Below are positions 1 through 8,720 of a stretch of DNA of 64,000 bases, one piece after another (position 1 is the first letter of the stretch; every line of letters starts with the position of its first letter). The stretch spans positions 62,001 to 126,000 of the forward strand of contig NZ_JAFFJU010000004.1 of NCBI RefSeq assembly GCF_016924655.1, given 5' to 3'. Origin of the DNA: Sphingomonas arenae (GTDB lineage: Bacteria; Pseudomonadota; Alphaproteobacteria; Sphingomonadales; Sphingomonadaceae). Made by a program: the position numbers and the translations under genes. The notes under the pieces were generated by a model. That model had not been told where the DNA came from and did not search any database. It saw only the letters and a list, made by a program, of their open reading frames with translations.

Positions 1-13
1 TGCGCCGCGCGGC

Positions 14-220
14 CTAGTCGCCCTCACCTTCGGACCGGCGGTGAGCGGCGCAGCCTAGCGTCGCGTGGCATCCCATCGGGAGATCGGGCGTGGAAGGACG
101 GTCCGGCTGCCCATGGTGAGTTCCATGTGTCCGGGCGGGCTCATGGTGCATGGGGCCGAGGCAGCAGACGGTCATGACCATCTGCAGGCACGCCGCGAGT
201 CCAAGCAGCGGAGCGGTCAC
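14..220 (-). CDS. small Cys/His/Met-rich membrane-associated protein coupled to ccoS
   Basis: A 68-residue frame starting at GTG, whose first base pairs overlap the TGA of ccoS in a GTGA arrangement typical of translational coupling. Residues 3-23 are hydrophobic and could be a signal or anchor. The protein has five Cys (11, 19, 20, 51, 57), seven His (25, 26, 32, 35, 36, 52, 60) and five Met, with clusters MHHE, HGTHH and MGCHATLGC. I do not recognise a named family. Its place at the end of a cbb3 assembly operon that also encodes a copper ATPase, together with the metal-ligand-rich composition, suggests a role in copper handling or oxidase maturation; that is inference only. The frame could be extended upstream of the GTG, but the extension lies antiparallel in frame to ccoS and looks spurious. 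Confidence 0.55.
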   Translation of the reverse strand: MTAPLLGLAACLQMVMTVCCLGPMHHEPARTHGTHHGQPDRPSTPDLPMGCHATLGCAAHRRSEGEGD

Positions 221-390
221 GAGGGATCGCCTGCGGGAGGCGGCAAGGGCTGATCGTCGTCGATCAGAATGCGCATCCCGGCGCCGTCCATGTCCTCGAA
301 CTGGCCGCGCTTCATGGCCCAGAAAAAGGCGGCCAGGCCGGACAGGCCCAGAAACAGAGCCAAGGGGATGAGGAGGGCCAGACCGCTCAT
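217..390 (-). CDS. ccoS: cbb3-type oxidase assembly protein CcoS
   Basis: A 57-residue protein with one N-terminal transmembrane helix (about residues 3-25) followed by a short acidic cytoplasmic tail containing RGQFEDMDG, the typical CcoS/FixS signature with the conserved aromatic, Asp and Gly around position 30-37. CcoS is required for insertion of haem b and copper B into CcoN of cbb3 oxidase. The ATG overlaps the stop of ccoI (ATGA), and its own stop overlaps the GTG of the next small gene. The length matches the family, usually about 50-60 residues. Confidence 0.9.
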   Translation of the reverse strand: MSGLALLIPLALFLGLSGLAAFFWAMKRGQFEDMDGAGMRILIDDDQPLPPPAGDPS

Positions 391-2507
391 CGGGCCGCAT
401 TCCTCAGGCGAAGGGCGTTTGCGACCACGATGATCGACGAGCCCGACATGGCGAGTGCCGCAACCAGGGGCGTCACCTTGCCAGCGAGTGCCAGGGGAAC
501 GGCGATCGCGTTATAGCCGATCGCGATCACGAAGTTCTGCCGGACGACCCGAAGGGTGCGGCGGGCCGCGACGACGGCCTTCGGGATGGCCATCAAGGCG
601 TCGCCGAGGAACACCGCGTCGGCGGCATTCTGCCCAACGTCACTGGCGGAGGCTGGAGCCATGGACACGTGCCCTGCGGCTAGGGCCGGCCCGTCATTGA
701 GGCCGTCTCCGACCATGAGCACCTTGTGGCCCGAGCCCTGGAGGCGCGCGATGGCGTGCAGCTTGTCCTGCGGGCTCATGCTGGTCTGGGCCGTGAGCCC
801 GAGGCCCTGGATAGCCCGGGCGACCGAAGCCGCATTGTCGCCGCTGGCAGCGGAGGAATCGATCCCGAGGCTGCGCAGGCGAGCTAGCGCCTCCGCAGCG
901 TCCGGGCGCAGCCGGTCTTCGAAGGTCAGGCGTACGGGGGCAGCGGCGTTGATGATGAGAGTGGTGGACAAAGAGCCGTCCGCGTCCCCACGGCCCAGGC
1001 GAGCCTCCATCCCGCCATAGAGGGCGCTGACGCCCCGCCCCGGCTCCTCATGCAGGTCGGTGAGGTCTGCGGCACGCACCTGCTCGGCTTCCAAGGCGCG
1101 GCGAAGGGCGGCGGACAAGGGGTGGCGGCTGGAGCGTGCCAGCGCCAGTGCGACCTGCTTCTGCTCCGGCGTCATGACGGAGGCGTTGACCAACTCGGGC
1201 CGGCCGAGAGTCAGGGTGCCGGTCTTGTCGAACAGGGCGCGGTCCGCCTCGGCAAGGCGCTCCAGCGCCGAGCCGTCCTTCACGAGTACGCCAGCGCGCA
1301 TCAGTGAGCCCGCGGCGACGATCTGGGCTGCCGGAACCGCCAGCCCCAGGGCACATGGACAGGTAATGATCAGCACGGCAGCCGCGATCAGCAGTGACTG
1401 GTGCCATCCCGCCCCCATGGCCAGCCATAGGAGAAAGGAACTGGCGGCCAGCGTGTGGACAGCGGGCGCATAGATCCGGGCAGCACGGTCGGCGATGCGG
1501 ACGTAGCGCGAACGCCCCTGCCCCGCCTCCTCCATCAGCCGCGCGATCTCCGCAACGCTCGTGTCCTGCCCCGCCGCGGTGACCCGAACGGTCAAAGGCG
1601 AGTCGAGGTTGAGGACACCGGCGTGCACCTCGCCCCCCTGCCGGATAGGCTGCGGGCGGGTTTCCCCGGTGAGCAGCGAGGCGTCGAGGCTGCTCTTGCC
1701 CTCCTCGACGATCCCGTCCGCAGCGAGCCGCTCGCCCGCCGCCACGAGGATGCGCATTCCGGGCTGGAGGGCTTCGGTCCGCAGCCACTCGCTTCGGCCG
1801 TCATCATGGATGACCAGCGCTCCCGCAGCGGTCTGCTGCTGGAGGGCGGTGGCGCCATCCCGCGCGCGGTCGCGCATAACGCTGTCCAGCACCCTCCCGA
1901 CCAGGAGGAAGAACAGCAGCATGACGGCGCCGTCGAAATAGGCGTGCGGGCCGCTGGTCAGCGCTTCGTAGAGGCTGAGCAAGGTGACCAGCAGGACGCC
2001 GATCGAGATCGGAACATCCATGTTCGTGCGGCCGCGTCGGAGCGCGGTCCATGCCGAACGGAAGAACGGCTGGCCCGAGTAGGCGATGGTGGGGATGGCG
2101 ATCAGCGCGGACAGGAGGTGGAACAGGTCGCGCGTGGCGCCGGTGGCACCGGACCAGACCGACACCGATAGCAGCATCACGTTCATGGACGCGAAGCCCG
2201 CAACGGCCGTAGCGCGGATCAGCCTCTTGCTCTCCCCGTCGGGCCGGGCGGTTGCGGCCTGTGTGAGCGGCTGCGCCTCGAAGCCGAGGCTGCGCATGGC
2301 TTCGACGAGGGCCGGCACCTGGAGCGAAGGGAGGTGAGCGACGCTCAACTGCTTGGTCGAGACATTGACCCGCGCGGAAACCAGCCCGGGCAAGCTGCCC
2401 AGCCCGCCCTCGACCTTCAAGATGCAGCCGGCGCAGCGTACCCCGGGAACAGCCAGGATCGTGCGCTCGACCGGCTCTCCAACGTCGATGCGGCTCTGCG
2501 CGGTCAC
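387..2507 (-). CDS. ccoI: copper-exporting P1B-type ATPase of the cbb3 assembly cluster (CcoI/FixI)
   Basis: A 706-residue heavy-metal P-type ATPase that moves copper across the inner membrane for cbb3 oxidase maturation. An N-terminal HMA domain carries CAGC (25-28). The actuator TGE lies at 280-282, the intramembrane CPC metal site at 383-385, the phosphorylated Asp in DKTGT at 427-431, and the hinge motif GDGLND at 600-605. About eight hydrophobic helices are seen. The GTG start is chosen because it overlaps the fixH stop as GTGA and places the HMA domain right at the N-terminus; longer frames run back through fixH out of frame. It sits between fixH and ccoS as in other proteobacteria. Confidence 0.93.
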   Translation of the reverse strand: MTAQSRIDVGEPVERTILAVPGVRCAGCILKVEGGLGSLPGLVSARVNVSTKQLSVAHLPSLQVPALVEAMRSLGFEAQPLTQAATARPDGESKRLIRATAVAGFASMNVMLLSVSVWSGATGATRDLFHLLSALIAIPTIAYSGQPFFRSAWTALRRGRTNMDVPISIGVLLVTLLSLYEALTSGPHAYFDGAVMLLFFLLVGRVLDSVMRDRARDGATALQQQTAAGALVIHDDGRSEWLRTEALQPGMRILVAAGERLAADGIVEEGKSSLDASLLTGETRPQPIRQGGEVHAGVLNLDSPLTVRVTAAGQDTSVAEIARLMEEAGQGRSRYVRIADRAARIYAPAVHTLAASSFLLWLAMGAGWHQSLLIAAAVLIITCPCALGLAVPAAQIVAAGSLMRAGVLVKDGSALERLAEADRALFDKTGTLTLGRPELVNASVMTPEQKQVALALARSSRHPLSAALRRALEAEQVRAADLTDLHEEPGRGVSALYGGMEARLGRGDADGSLSTTLIINAAAPVRLTFEDRLRPDAAEALARLRSLGIDSSAASGDNAASVARAIQGLGLTAQTSMSPQDKLHAIARLQGSGHKVLMVGDGLNDGPALAAGHVSMAPASASDVGQNAADAVFLGDALMAIPKAVVAARRTLRVVRQNFVIAIGYNAIAVPLALAGKVTPLVAALAMSGSSIIVVANALRLRNAAR

Positions 2508-2950
2508 GAGAGGGTCTCGATGAGACGCGCCTCGTCCAAGCCCTTGCGAGCGAGCAGGTGGACGGACCAGCGGCCCTGCGGAAGAGCCTGGTTCGAGCGC
2601 AGGTGCCCGTCGGCCGCCCGGGTGAAGGTCAGGGCAAGGTCCGGGGCACGTCCGAGCGGATGACGGGCAAACCCGGTCAACTCCGCATCCTTGACGGAGA
2701 TGGCGACCTCGACCCGGCGATGCGCATCCAGCGAGGAGTGGATCGACCATCCCAGTGCGTCCTGCTTGCGCGCGGCGGCGAGCCAGCGATTGTACTGCTG
2801 GCTGGCGACGTAGCTGTTCTCGACGACCACGCCGCCAAAGGTCCGGGTCGCGAGCGTCGCCATGACCATGTTGACCGTGATCACCACCCCGAAGAAGGCA
2901 ACCAGGATGGCCGTCATGTGGCGTCCGTTGAATGGCTTCCGGGCGATCAT
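2504..2950 (-). CDS. ccoH: FixH family protein (CcoH)
   Basis: A 148-residue protein with one N-terminal transmembrane helix (about residues 13-35) and a periplasmic domain with the FixH pattern: an aromatic and Asn around NSYVASQQYN near the membrane, then a beta-rich region ending in GRWSVHLLARK. CcoH is a membrane component that binds the cbb3 complex during assembly. The ATG overlaps the ccoG stop (ATGA) and its stop overlaps the ccoI GTG, so the gene is embedded in the ccoGHIS series. Length and position match the family. Confidence 0.9.
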   Translation of the reverse strand: MIARKPFNGRHMTAILVAFFGVVITVNMVMATLATRTFGGVVVENSYVASQQYNRWLAAARKQDALGWSIHSSLDAHRRVEVAISVKDAELTGFARHPLGRAPDLALTFTRAADGHLRSNQALPQGRWSVHLLARKGLDEARLIETLS

Positions 2951-4422
2951 CGTGCGGGTCTCTCGAAACTGGCTTCGGCCTGGTCCACCTCCCGCGTGTC
3001 GCCGGACAGGGCCACGGCGGTGAAGAGGAAGGTGTCGTTCTCTTCTCCCTCACCCGGGGCGGCCACGAAAATAGGGAGTTTTGCGAGGGTGTCGGCGGGA
3101 ACAACCGTCCGGACGGTGGTGCCGGCGGCCGATCGCTCCTGCCCTGAGGTCCACATGGTGCCGCCGGGCAGTCCTTCGAGCCGGACCTCGAACGTGCGTG
3201 GACGCAGCTCCATGTTGCGCAGCTTCACCGTGAAGTTGTTCCGCACGTGTCCGTCCGAGAGCTGGACGTAGGCAGGGTTGCGCTGGTGCTGGGCGCTGAT
3301 GCTCATCCGGGTGCGCTCGCCCAGCGCGAACAGCATGGCGAGGCCGATCCCGCTCCAGAGCGAAAAATAGATCAGGGTCCGGGGGCGCAGGACGGTCTTC
3401 CAGACCGGTTTTGGCCGGGCGCCGGCGGCCTCCGCCTTGCAGTCGTCCAGGGTGGCGTAGTCGATCAGCCCGCGAGGCTTGCCGACCTTCGCCATGACGC
3501 TGTCGCAGGCATCGATGCATAGCGCGCAGGTGATGCAGCCGATCTGCGGACCGTTGCGGATGTCGATGCCGGTCGGACAGACGGCGACGCACTGGTTGCA
3601 GTCGATGCAGTCACCGAGCTTCTCGGGCGTGCCGATGTCGGAGAGTTCCGCGGTGCGGCGGCCGCGCGCCCGCGGCTCCCCGCGCCAGTCCTTGTAGGTG
3701 ACGATGAGCGTCTTCTCGTCCATCATCGCGGTCTGGATGCGCGGCCAGGGGCACATGTAGATGCAGACCTGCTCCCGCATGAAGCCGCCGAAGACGAAGG
3801 TGGTCGCGGTCAGCAGCCCTACGGTGGCGTATGCTACGTAGGCCGCATCGCCGGCGAGGAAGTCCCGGGTCAAGGTGGGCGCATCGGCGAAGTAGAAGAT
3901 CCAGGCTCCGCCGGTCAGCAGCGATACCAGCAGGAAGATGCCGTACTTGAGGGCGCGGCGCGCGATCTTGCCGAGTGTCCAGGGCGCCTTTGCCAGCCGG
4001 GCCTGCGCGTTGCGATCACCGTCGATGAACCGCTCGATATGCTGGAACAGGTCGGTCCAGACGGTCTGCGGGCAGGCATAGCCGCACCACGCGCGGCCGA
4101 CCGCCGAGGTGACGAGGAACAGCCCGATGCCGGCCATGATCAGCAGCCCGGCCACGTAGTAGAATTCGTGCGGCCAGATCTCGAGCGGGCCGAAGTAGAA
4201 GCGCCGGTTGGCAAGATCGACCAGCACGGCCTGGTCCGGGTTGTTCGCGCCCCGGTCCCAGCGCAGCCATGGCGTCACATAGTAGATGGTGAGAGTGACG
4301 GCCATCACCAGCCACTTGAAGCGGCGGAAGGGCCCGTCGATCGCCTTGGGAAAGACGGGCTGCCGCCTGGCGTACAAGCTTTTCTTCTTGCCGGTACCGA
4401 CGAGATCCGACGGGCTGACCAT
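2947..4422 (-). CDS. ccoG: cytochrome c oxidase accessory protein CcoG (FixG/RdxA), ferredoxin-like
   Basis: A 491-residue membrane protein with two [4Fe-4S] motifs, CIDCNQCVAVCP and CITCALCIDAC, in the cytoplasmic centre (around residues 275-310). At least five transmembrane helices surround it, and the FixG C-terminal immunoglobulin-like domain follows (about 380-490). CcoG reduces copper during cbb3 oxidase biogenesis in characterised relatives. Additional cysteines lie in WCGYACPQ and YMCPW, as usual in the family. It starts 52 bases after the ccoP stop, the only sizeable gap inside the operon, so ccoGHIS may have some independent expression. Confidence 0.95.
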   Translation of the reverse strand: MVSPSDLVGTGKKKSLYARRQPVFPKAIDGPFRRFKWLVMAVTLTIYYVTPWLRWDRGANNPDQAVLVDLANRRFYFGPLEIWPHEFYYVAGLLIMAGIGLFLVTSAVGRAWCGYACPQTVWTDLFQHIERFIDGDRNAQARLAKAPWTLGKIARRALKYGIFLLVSLLTGGAWIFYFADAPTLTRDFLAGDAAYVAYATVGLLTATTFVFGGFMREQVCIYMCPWPRIQTAMMDEKTLIVTYKDWRGEPRARGRRTAELSDIGTPEKLGDCIDCNQCVAVCPTGIDIRNGPQIGCITCALCIDACDSVMAKVGKPRGLIDYATLDDCKAEAAGARPKPVWKTVLRPRTLIYFSLWSGIGLAMLFALGERTRMSISAQHQRNPAYVQLSDGHVRNNFTVKLRNMELRPRTFEVRLEGLPGGTMWTSGQERSAAGTTVRTVVPADTLAKLPIFVAAPGEGEENDTFLFTAVALSGDTREVDQAEASFERPAR

Positions 4423-4474
4423 GTTTCCTCACCAATCCCCAGACGACGGGCACAAGCAGCCCGCGGCGGGGCTG

Positions 4475-5389
4475 CTACTTCGCTGCAGCCCCCGTCATGG
4501 CCGTCTGCACCGGTTTCGCCTCGCCGCCACCTAGGGAGTGTACGTAGGCGGTCAGCATCTTGACGGTGACCGGGTCGAGCTTCTCGCCCCAGCGCGGCAT
4601 GACGCCATTGCGGCTGCCGTAAATCGTCTCGGTGAGCGACTCCTCGTCGCCGCCGTAGAGCCAGATGGCGTCCGTCAGGTTGGGCGCACCGACGGCCCGG
4701 TTGCCCTTGGCGTCATTGCCGTGACAGGCGGCGCAGTTGGTCGCGAACAGCGCCTTGCCGCGCAGGGCCGCCGCACTTGCGGGCTGCTGGCGGCTGACGG
4801 TGCGGACGAAGGCGACGACGTCGGCAATCTGGTCCGGGGGCAGCAGCCCGTCGCGGCCGAACGCCGGCATCTGCGACATGCGCGTGTCCTCATGCCCCGG
4901 CTGGCGAATGCCCTTTTCGATGCTGGTGTGGATCGCCTCGATGTCACCGCCCCAGAGCCAGTCGTCGTCGTTGAGGTTGGGATAACCCTTGCTGCCGGTC
5001 GCGCCCGAGCCGTGGCACTGGACGCAGTTCACGCGGAAGGCGGCGCGCCCGCCCTCGACCGCGGCCTGGAAGAGCTGCGGGTTCCCTTGCAGTTCGGAGA
5101 CCGGGGTGGCGGCAATCGCCGACAGGATCGGCGCCCGCTTCGCCTCCTCGGCGGCGAGCTCCTGTTCCAGCTGGCCCCGGCTGGACCAGTCCCACACGCC
5201 TGCCGTGGCGCGGCTGACCAGCGGCCAGGCGGGATACACGATCGTGTAGGCCAGGCCCCAGACGATCGTGGCGTAGAAGGTCCACAGCCACCAGCGCGGC
5301 ATCGGCGTGTCGAGTTCCTCGATGCCGTCCCACTCGTGACCGACGGTTTCAGTGTTGGTGGCCTCGTCGAGGCGCTTCTTTTCAGCCAT
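4475..5389 (-). CDS. ccoP: cbb3 cytochrome oxidase subunit III, dihaem cytochrome c CcoP
   Basis: A 304-residue subunit that passes electrons to CcoO. An N-terminal transmembrane helix lies at about 33-57 after the conserved stretch DTPMPRWW. Two c-type haem sites follow, CVQCH (122-126) and CAACH (219-223), each with a downstream Met region (MSQMPAFG and VMPRWG) that supplies the axial ligand. The start codon lies inside the ccoQ stop region (8-base overlap). Length and architecture match CcoP. Confidence 0.96.
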   Translation of the reverse strand: MAEKKRLDEATNTETVGHEWDGIEELDTPMPRWWLWTFYATIVWGLAYTIVYPAWPLVSRATAGVWDWSSRGQLEQELAAEEAKRAPILSAIAATPVSELQGNPQLFQAAVEGGRAAFRVNCVQCHGSGATGSKGYPNLNDDDWLWGGDIEAIHTSIEKGIRQPGHEDTRMSQMPAFGRDGLLPPDQIADVVAFVRTVSRQQPASAAALRGKALFATNCAACHGNDAKGNRAVGAPNLTDAIWLYGGDEESLTETIYGSRNGVMPRWGEKLDPVTVKMLTAYVHSLGGGEAKPVQTAMTGAAAK

Positions 5390-5540
5390 GGTCCTGGTCC
5401 TTGAAGATCATCGTCGCGGCATCGCGGTTGCGGCCCCGGTTGCGGGGCAGGAAGGCCCAGCCCACCAGCACCAGGTAGGTGATGGCCATGAACAGCAGCC
5501 CCCAGCTGTCCGCGAAGTGACGGAAGGTGTCGTAGCTCAC
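5382..5540 (-). CDS. ccoQ: cbb3 oxidase subunit CcoQ (FixQ)
   Basis: A 52-residue protein with a single hydrophobic helix (about residues 14-31) and the short basic tail [12 protein letters not shown] typical of CcoQ, which stabilises the association of CcoP with the CcoNO core. The start is GTG and overlaps the ccoO stop as GTGA; the 3' end overlaps ccoP by 8 bases. It lies exactly between ccoO and ccoP, the expected position. The assignment rests on position, size and the tail motif. Confidence 0.9.
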   Translation of the reverse strand: MSYDTFRHFADSWGLLFMAITYLVLVGWAFLPRNRGRNRDAATMIFKDQDHG

Positions 5541-6271
5541 CGCACCTGCTCCTGGGCGGCGGCCTTCTTCGTATCCACAAGCGTGCCGAGCATCTGGAGA
5601 TAGGCGACCAGCGCGTCCATTTCGGTGACCTTCTTCGGGTCGCCGTCGAAATCGCGGGCCTGCGCCTTGGGATAGCGCTTCAGGAGGTCGGCGCTGTCGG
5701 CATCGGGATCGGCCTGGGCGAGCAGGTCGGCATTGGCCTGCTTGATGTCGGTGTCCGTGTACGGAACCCCGGTCAGCGAAAGCGCGCGCAGGTCGGCGCC
5801 CATGTCCCCTGCCGACAGCTCACGCTCGGCGAGGAACGAGTAGCCCGGCATGATCGACTCCGGCACCACCGCCCGCGGATCCTTGAGGTGCGCGACATGC
5901 CACTCGTCGGAGTAGCGCCCGCCCACGCGCGCCAGGTCGGGACCCGTGCGCTTGGATCCCCACTGAAACGGGTGGTCGTACATGCTCTCCGCGGCGAGGC
6001 TGTAGTGGCCATAGCGCTCCGCCTCGTCGCGGAAGGGGCGGATCATCTGGCTGTGACAGCTGTAGCAGCCCTCGCGGACGTAGATGTTCCGGCCCGCGAG
6101 TTCGAGCGGGGTGTAGGGCCGGACGCCCTCCACCTTCTCGATGGTGGAGTCGATCCAGAAGAGCGGCGCGATCTCCACGATGCCGCCGATGGTGACCACG
6201 ATGAGCGAGAGCACGCCCAGCAGGGTGACGTTTCGCTCAATGGTGGCGTGGCTGAACACTTTGCTTGCCAT
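5537..6271 (-). CDS. ccoO: cbb3 cytochrome oxidase subunit II, monohaem cytochrome c CcoO
   Basis: A 244-residue membrane-anchored cytochrome c. A transmembrane helix lies at about 15-37, then the haem-binding CYSCH at 69-73 within the conserved context [15 protein letters not shown]. The Met ligand is likely in [10 protein letters not shown]-terminal helix region ends the protein. CcoO transfers electrons from CcoP to the haems of CcoN. It starts 9 bases after the ccoN stop and overlaps ccoQ by 4 bases. Confidence 0.96.
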   Translation of the reverse strand: MASKVFSHATIERNVTLLGVLSLIVVTIGGIVEIAPLFWIDSTIEKVEGVRPYTPLELAGRNIYVREGCYSCHSQMIRPFRDEAERYGHYSLAAESMYDHPFQWGSKRTGPDLARVGGRYSDEWHVAHLKDPRAVVPESIMPGYSFLAERELSAGDMGADLRALSLTGVPYTDTDIKQANADLLAQADPDADSADLLKRYPKAQARDFDGDPKKVTEMDALVAYLQMLGTLVDTKKAAAQEQVR

Positions 6272-6280
6272 GTGTCGGTC

Positions 6281-7987
6281 CTACTCGGCGGGAACCAGGG
6301 TGCCCGTGGGCGCCAGGGCTGGCTTGATTGGCTTGGACGCGGGCGCCGGAAGCGGCCGGTCGCTCATTGGGTTGTGGGGAGTCTCGGTCATCGGCTTCTC
6401 GACCCGCACCCGGCCCTTCAGGGTCAGGGCGACGTTCCAGATCATGATCAGGAAGCCGGCGAGATAGAGGAGCCCACCGAAGGCGCGGATCACGTAGAGC
6501 GGGATCATCGCCTGGACGACTTCCGCGAAGGAGTAGACGAGGTAGCCGTCCGCCCCATACTCCCGCCACATGAGGCCCTGCATGATGCCGGCCACCCACA
6601 TGGCAGCGGCGTAGAAGACGATCCCCAGCGTCGCGAGCCAGAAGTGCCAGTTGATCATGCGCAGCGAGTAGAGCCGCTCACGCTGCCACAGGCGCGGCAC
6701 GAGATAGTAGACGCAAGCGAAGGTGATCATGCCGTTCCAGCCGAGCGCTCCGGCATGGACGTGGCCGATGGTCCAGTCGGTGTAGTGCGACAGGCTGTTG
6801 ACTGCCTTGATCGACAGCATCGGGCCTTCGAAGGTTGCCATGCCGTAGAAGGCCAGCGCCATGACCATCATGCGGATGATCGGGTCGGTGCGGACCTTGT
6901 CCCATGCCCCGTTCAGGGTCATCAGGCCGTTGATCATGCCGCCCCAGCTGGGCATCCACAGCATGACCGAGAACACCATGCCCAGCGTCTGCGCCCAGTC
7001 GGGCAGCGCCGTGTAGTGGAGGTGGTGCGGACCCGCCCAGATGTAGAGGAAGATCAGCGACCAGAAGTGGATGATCGACAGCCGGTAGCTGTAGACAGGA
7101 CGCTCGGCCTGCTTGGGCACGAAGTAGTACATCATCGCGAGGAAGCCGGCCGTCAGGAAGAAGCCGACCGCGTTGTGGCCGTACCACCATTGCGTCAGCG
7201 CATCCTGGACACCGGCGAAGAGCGAGTAGCTCTTGGAGCCGACGAAGCTGACCGGAATGGCCAGGTTGTTGACCACGTGCAGCATCGCGATGGTCACGAT
7301 GAAGCTGAGGTAGAACCAGTTGGCGACGTAGATGTGCGGCTCGCGCCGCTTCACCAGCGTGCCGACGAACACCGCCAGGTAGGCCACCCACACCACCGTC
7401 AGCCACAGGTCGACGTACCATTCCGGCTCGGCATATTCCTTGGATTCCGTGATGCCGAGCAGGTAGCCGGTCGCCGCCAGGACGATGAACAGCTGGTATC
7501 CCCAGAAGACGAAACGGGCGAGGCTCGGGAAGGCCAGGCGCGCCCGGCAGGTGCGTTGCACGACGTAGAAGCTGGTCGCGATCAGCGCGTTGCCGCCGAA
7601 CGCGAAGATGACGGCGGACGTATGCAGCGGCCGCAGGCGCCCGAAGCTGGTATATTCGAGGCCGAGGTTGAGCGCGGGAAACGCCAGCTGAAGCGCGATG
7701 TAGAGGCCGGCCGCAAAGCCGGCCACGCCCCAGAACAGGGTGGCGAGCACACCCCAGCGGACCGGGTCGTCGTCGTAGCGGGTCTCGTCCGGCTGACGGG
7801 AGAAAGGCAGTCCCGCGAGCTGGGCGTCATCGGCCTTGCGCAGGGTGACCACCACGACGGCAAGCGCCGCCGCCGCGACGATCCCCATGTGGACCGAGAA
7901 GCCGAAGTCGGCCGACGCTGCGATCATCACCAGGGCAGCCAGCGCCACGAGCAGCCAGCCCCCGCTCCTCATCAATACTTTTTCCAT
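6281..7987 (-). CDS. ccoN: cbb3 cytochrome oxidase catalytic subunit I CcoN
   Basis: A 568-residue haem-copper oxidase subunit with about 14 transmembrane helices; it reduces O2 at a binuclear haem b3/CuB centre with high oxygen affinity. Histidine motifs seen are [12 protein letters not shown] (low-spin haem), [10 protein letters not shown] and AGPHHLHYT (CuB ligands), and [13 protein letters not shown] (haem ligands). It is the first gene of an operon running to position 14. The family is about 470-560 residues; the extra length is an N-terminal pair of hydrophobic segments. No perfect FNR box (TTGAT-N4-ATCAA) is visible upstream. Confidence 0.96.
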   Translation of the reverse strand: MEKVLMRSGGWLLVALAALVMIAASADFGFSVHMGIVAAAALAVVVVTLRKADDAQLAGLPFSRQPDETRYDDDPVRWGVLATLFWGVAGFAAGLYIALQLAFPALNLGLEYTSFGRLRPLHTSAVIFAFGGNALIATSFYVVQRTCRARLAFPSLARFVFWGYQLFIVLAATGYLLGITESKEYAEPEWYVDLWLTVVWVAYLAVFVGTLVKRREPHIYVANWFYLSFIVTIAMLHVVNNLAIPVSFVGSKSYSLFAGVQDALTQWWYGHNAVGFFLTAGFLAMMYYFVPKQAERPVYSYRLSIIHFWSLIFLYIWAGPHHLHYTALPDWAQTLGMVFSVMLWMPSWGGMINGLMTLNGAWDKVRTDPIIRMMVMALAFYGMATFEGPMLSIKAVNSLSHYTDWTIGHVHAGALGWNGMITFACVYYLVPRLWQRERLYSLRMINWHFWLATLGIVFYAAAMWVAGIMQGLMWREYGADGYLVYSFAEVVQAMIPLYVIRAFGGLLYLAGFLIMIWNVALTLKGRVRVEKPMTETPHNPMSDRPLPAPASKPIKPALAPTGTLVPAE

Positions 7988-8041
7988 GCGTTCCCAGCCC
8001 GCTTGTTTGCAGGAGCGAACTAGCGCCGATGAACGACCGCC

Positions 8042-8053
8042 TTCCTTACGGAA
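8042..8053. promoter_or_regulatory. short inverted repeat upstream of ccoN
   Basis: TTCC and GGAA arms flank a four-base centre about 55 bases before the ccoN start. The size and spacing resemble the half-site layout of FNR/CRP-family operators, but the half-sites are not the FNR consensus. This is weak evidence and could be chance. Confidence 0.2.
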
Positions 8054-8173
8054 ATCTACCTATGTGAGTAGAAGCTGCGGCCGATGGATCGTGCCAGCCG
8101 GCAGTCACCACACGGGCGTCCGAGCGCACGATTTCAACGCGCTGAGGACCCAACGCTTCGTCGAGCGTCTCCC

Positions 8174-8389
8174 CTACTTCGATCGCGTGAGCTGTGTCAG
8201 GAACTCGCAGGTTTGCTTGACCTCGGCATGCAGTCGCACCTGCTCTTCCCGGCTGAGGACAACGGCGCGTTCCCTCCACGCGGTGACGATCTGATCCCGC
8301 AGTGCGCGAAGATTGCTCAGGATCGCGTCCGCTTCCGACTGGGCATCGAAGTCCGTGTAACTGAATGGATCTGGTTTGGTGGAGGACAT
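8174..8389 (-). CDS. small hypothetical protein upstream of ccoN
   Basis: A 71-residue soluble frame with a charged, helix-prone sequence: a polar N-terminus (DPFSYTDFDAQSEAD), then two predicted amphipathic helices around LSNLRALRDQIVTAWRERA and EEQVRLHAEVKQTCEFL. No transmembrane segment or known motif is seen. It points toward ccoN but is separated from it by about 186 bases. I do not recognise a family. The balanced amino-acid composition, unlike the Arg/Pro-rich false frames nearby, argues that it is a real gene. Confidence 0.5.
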   Translation of the reverse strand: MSSTKPDPFSYTDFDAQSEADAILSNLRALRDQIVTAWRERAVVLSREEQVRLHAEVKQTCEFLTQLTRSK

Positions 8390-8423
8390 GGGGATGCTCT
8401 CGTCTGCAAGCGGGAGCTTTCCA

Positions 8424-8720
8424 CTATCTCTCGGTCAGCACCTGCTTGGACGGGATGTGCTGATTGCTCTCTCTTACCATTTCTCGATCAGACACGCGAA
8501 TCCTGCGGACCCTTGCCGCTTTGGTCATGACCGTTCTTTGCTTTACCGACCGGGGCTCGTCGTTTCGAGTTTGACATGATGCGCGCCGCTCTTGCCCGAT
8601 CTCGCTGCGGACCAGCCCCTTGCCGCGATGGACTAGCCGCTCCTTGATGCCGAAGAGCCTGCCGACCTGCTGAACGGTCAGGAGCGGGTGTGCCCGCGCC
8701 CACCAGAGTCCAGGGGTCCC
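8424..8720 (-). pseudogene. start-less open frame following the XrtV-like gene, possible gene remnant
   Basis: Immediately after the TGA of the preceding small membrane protein gene, and in the same frame, 98 codons stay open without any ATG, GTG or TTG near the beginning. The first half reads like protein (WWARAHPLLTVQQVGRLFG, then IKERLVHRGKGLVRSE) and resembles a helix-turn-helix segment. The second half is Arg-rich and less convincing. A shorter ATG-started version of 34 codons exists at its 3' end. I cannot name a parent family. It may be a decayed gene or simply a chance open frame in GC-rich DNA. Confidence 0.25.

Noticed and set aside
5888-8023. 711-codon plus-strand open frame
   Set aside because: It is antisense to ccoN and ccoO, whose products are unmistakable; its translation is His/Arg/Asp-rich without any domain, typical of mirror frames in GC-rich DNA.
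8046-8279. 77-codon minus-strand frame upstream of ccoN
   Set aside because: It overlaps the better-looking 71-residue gene and has low-complexity composition; nothing supports it beyond being open.
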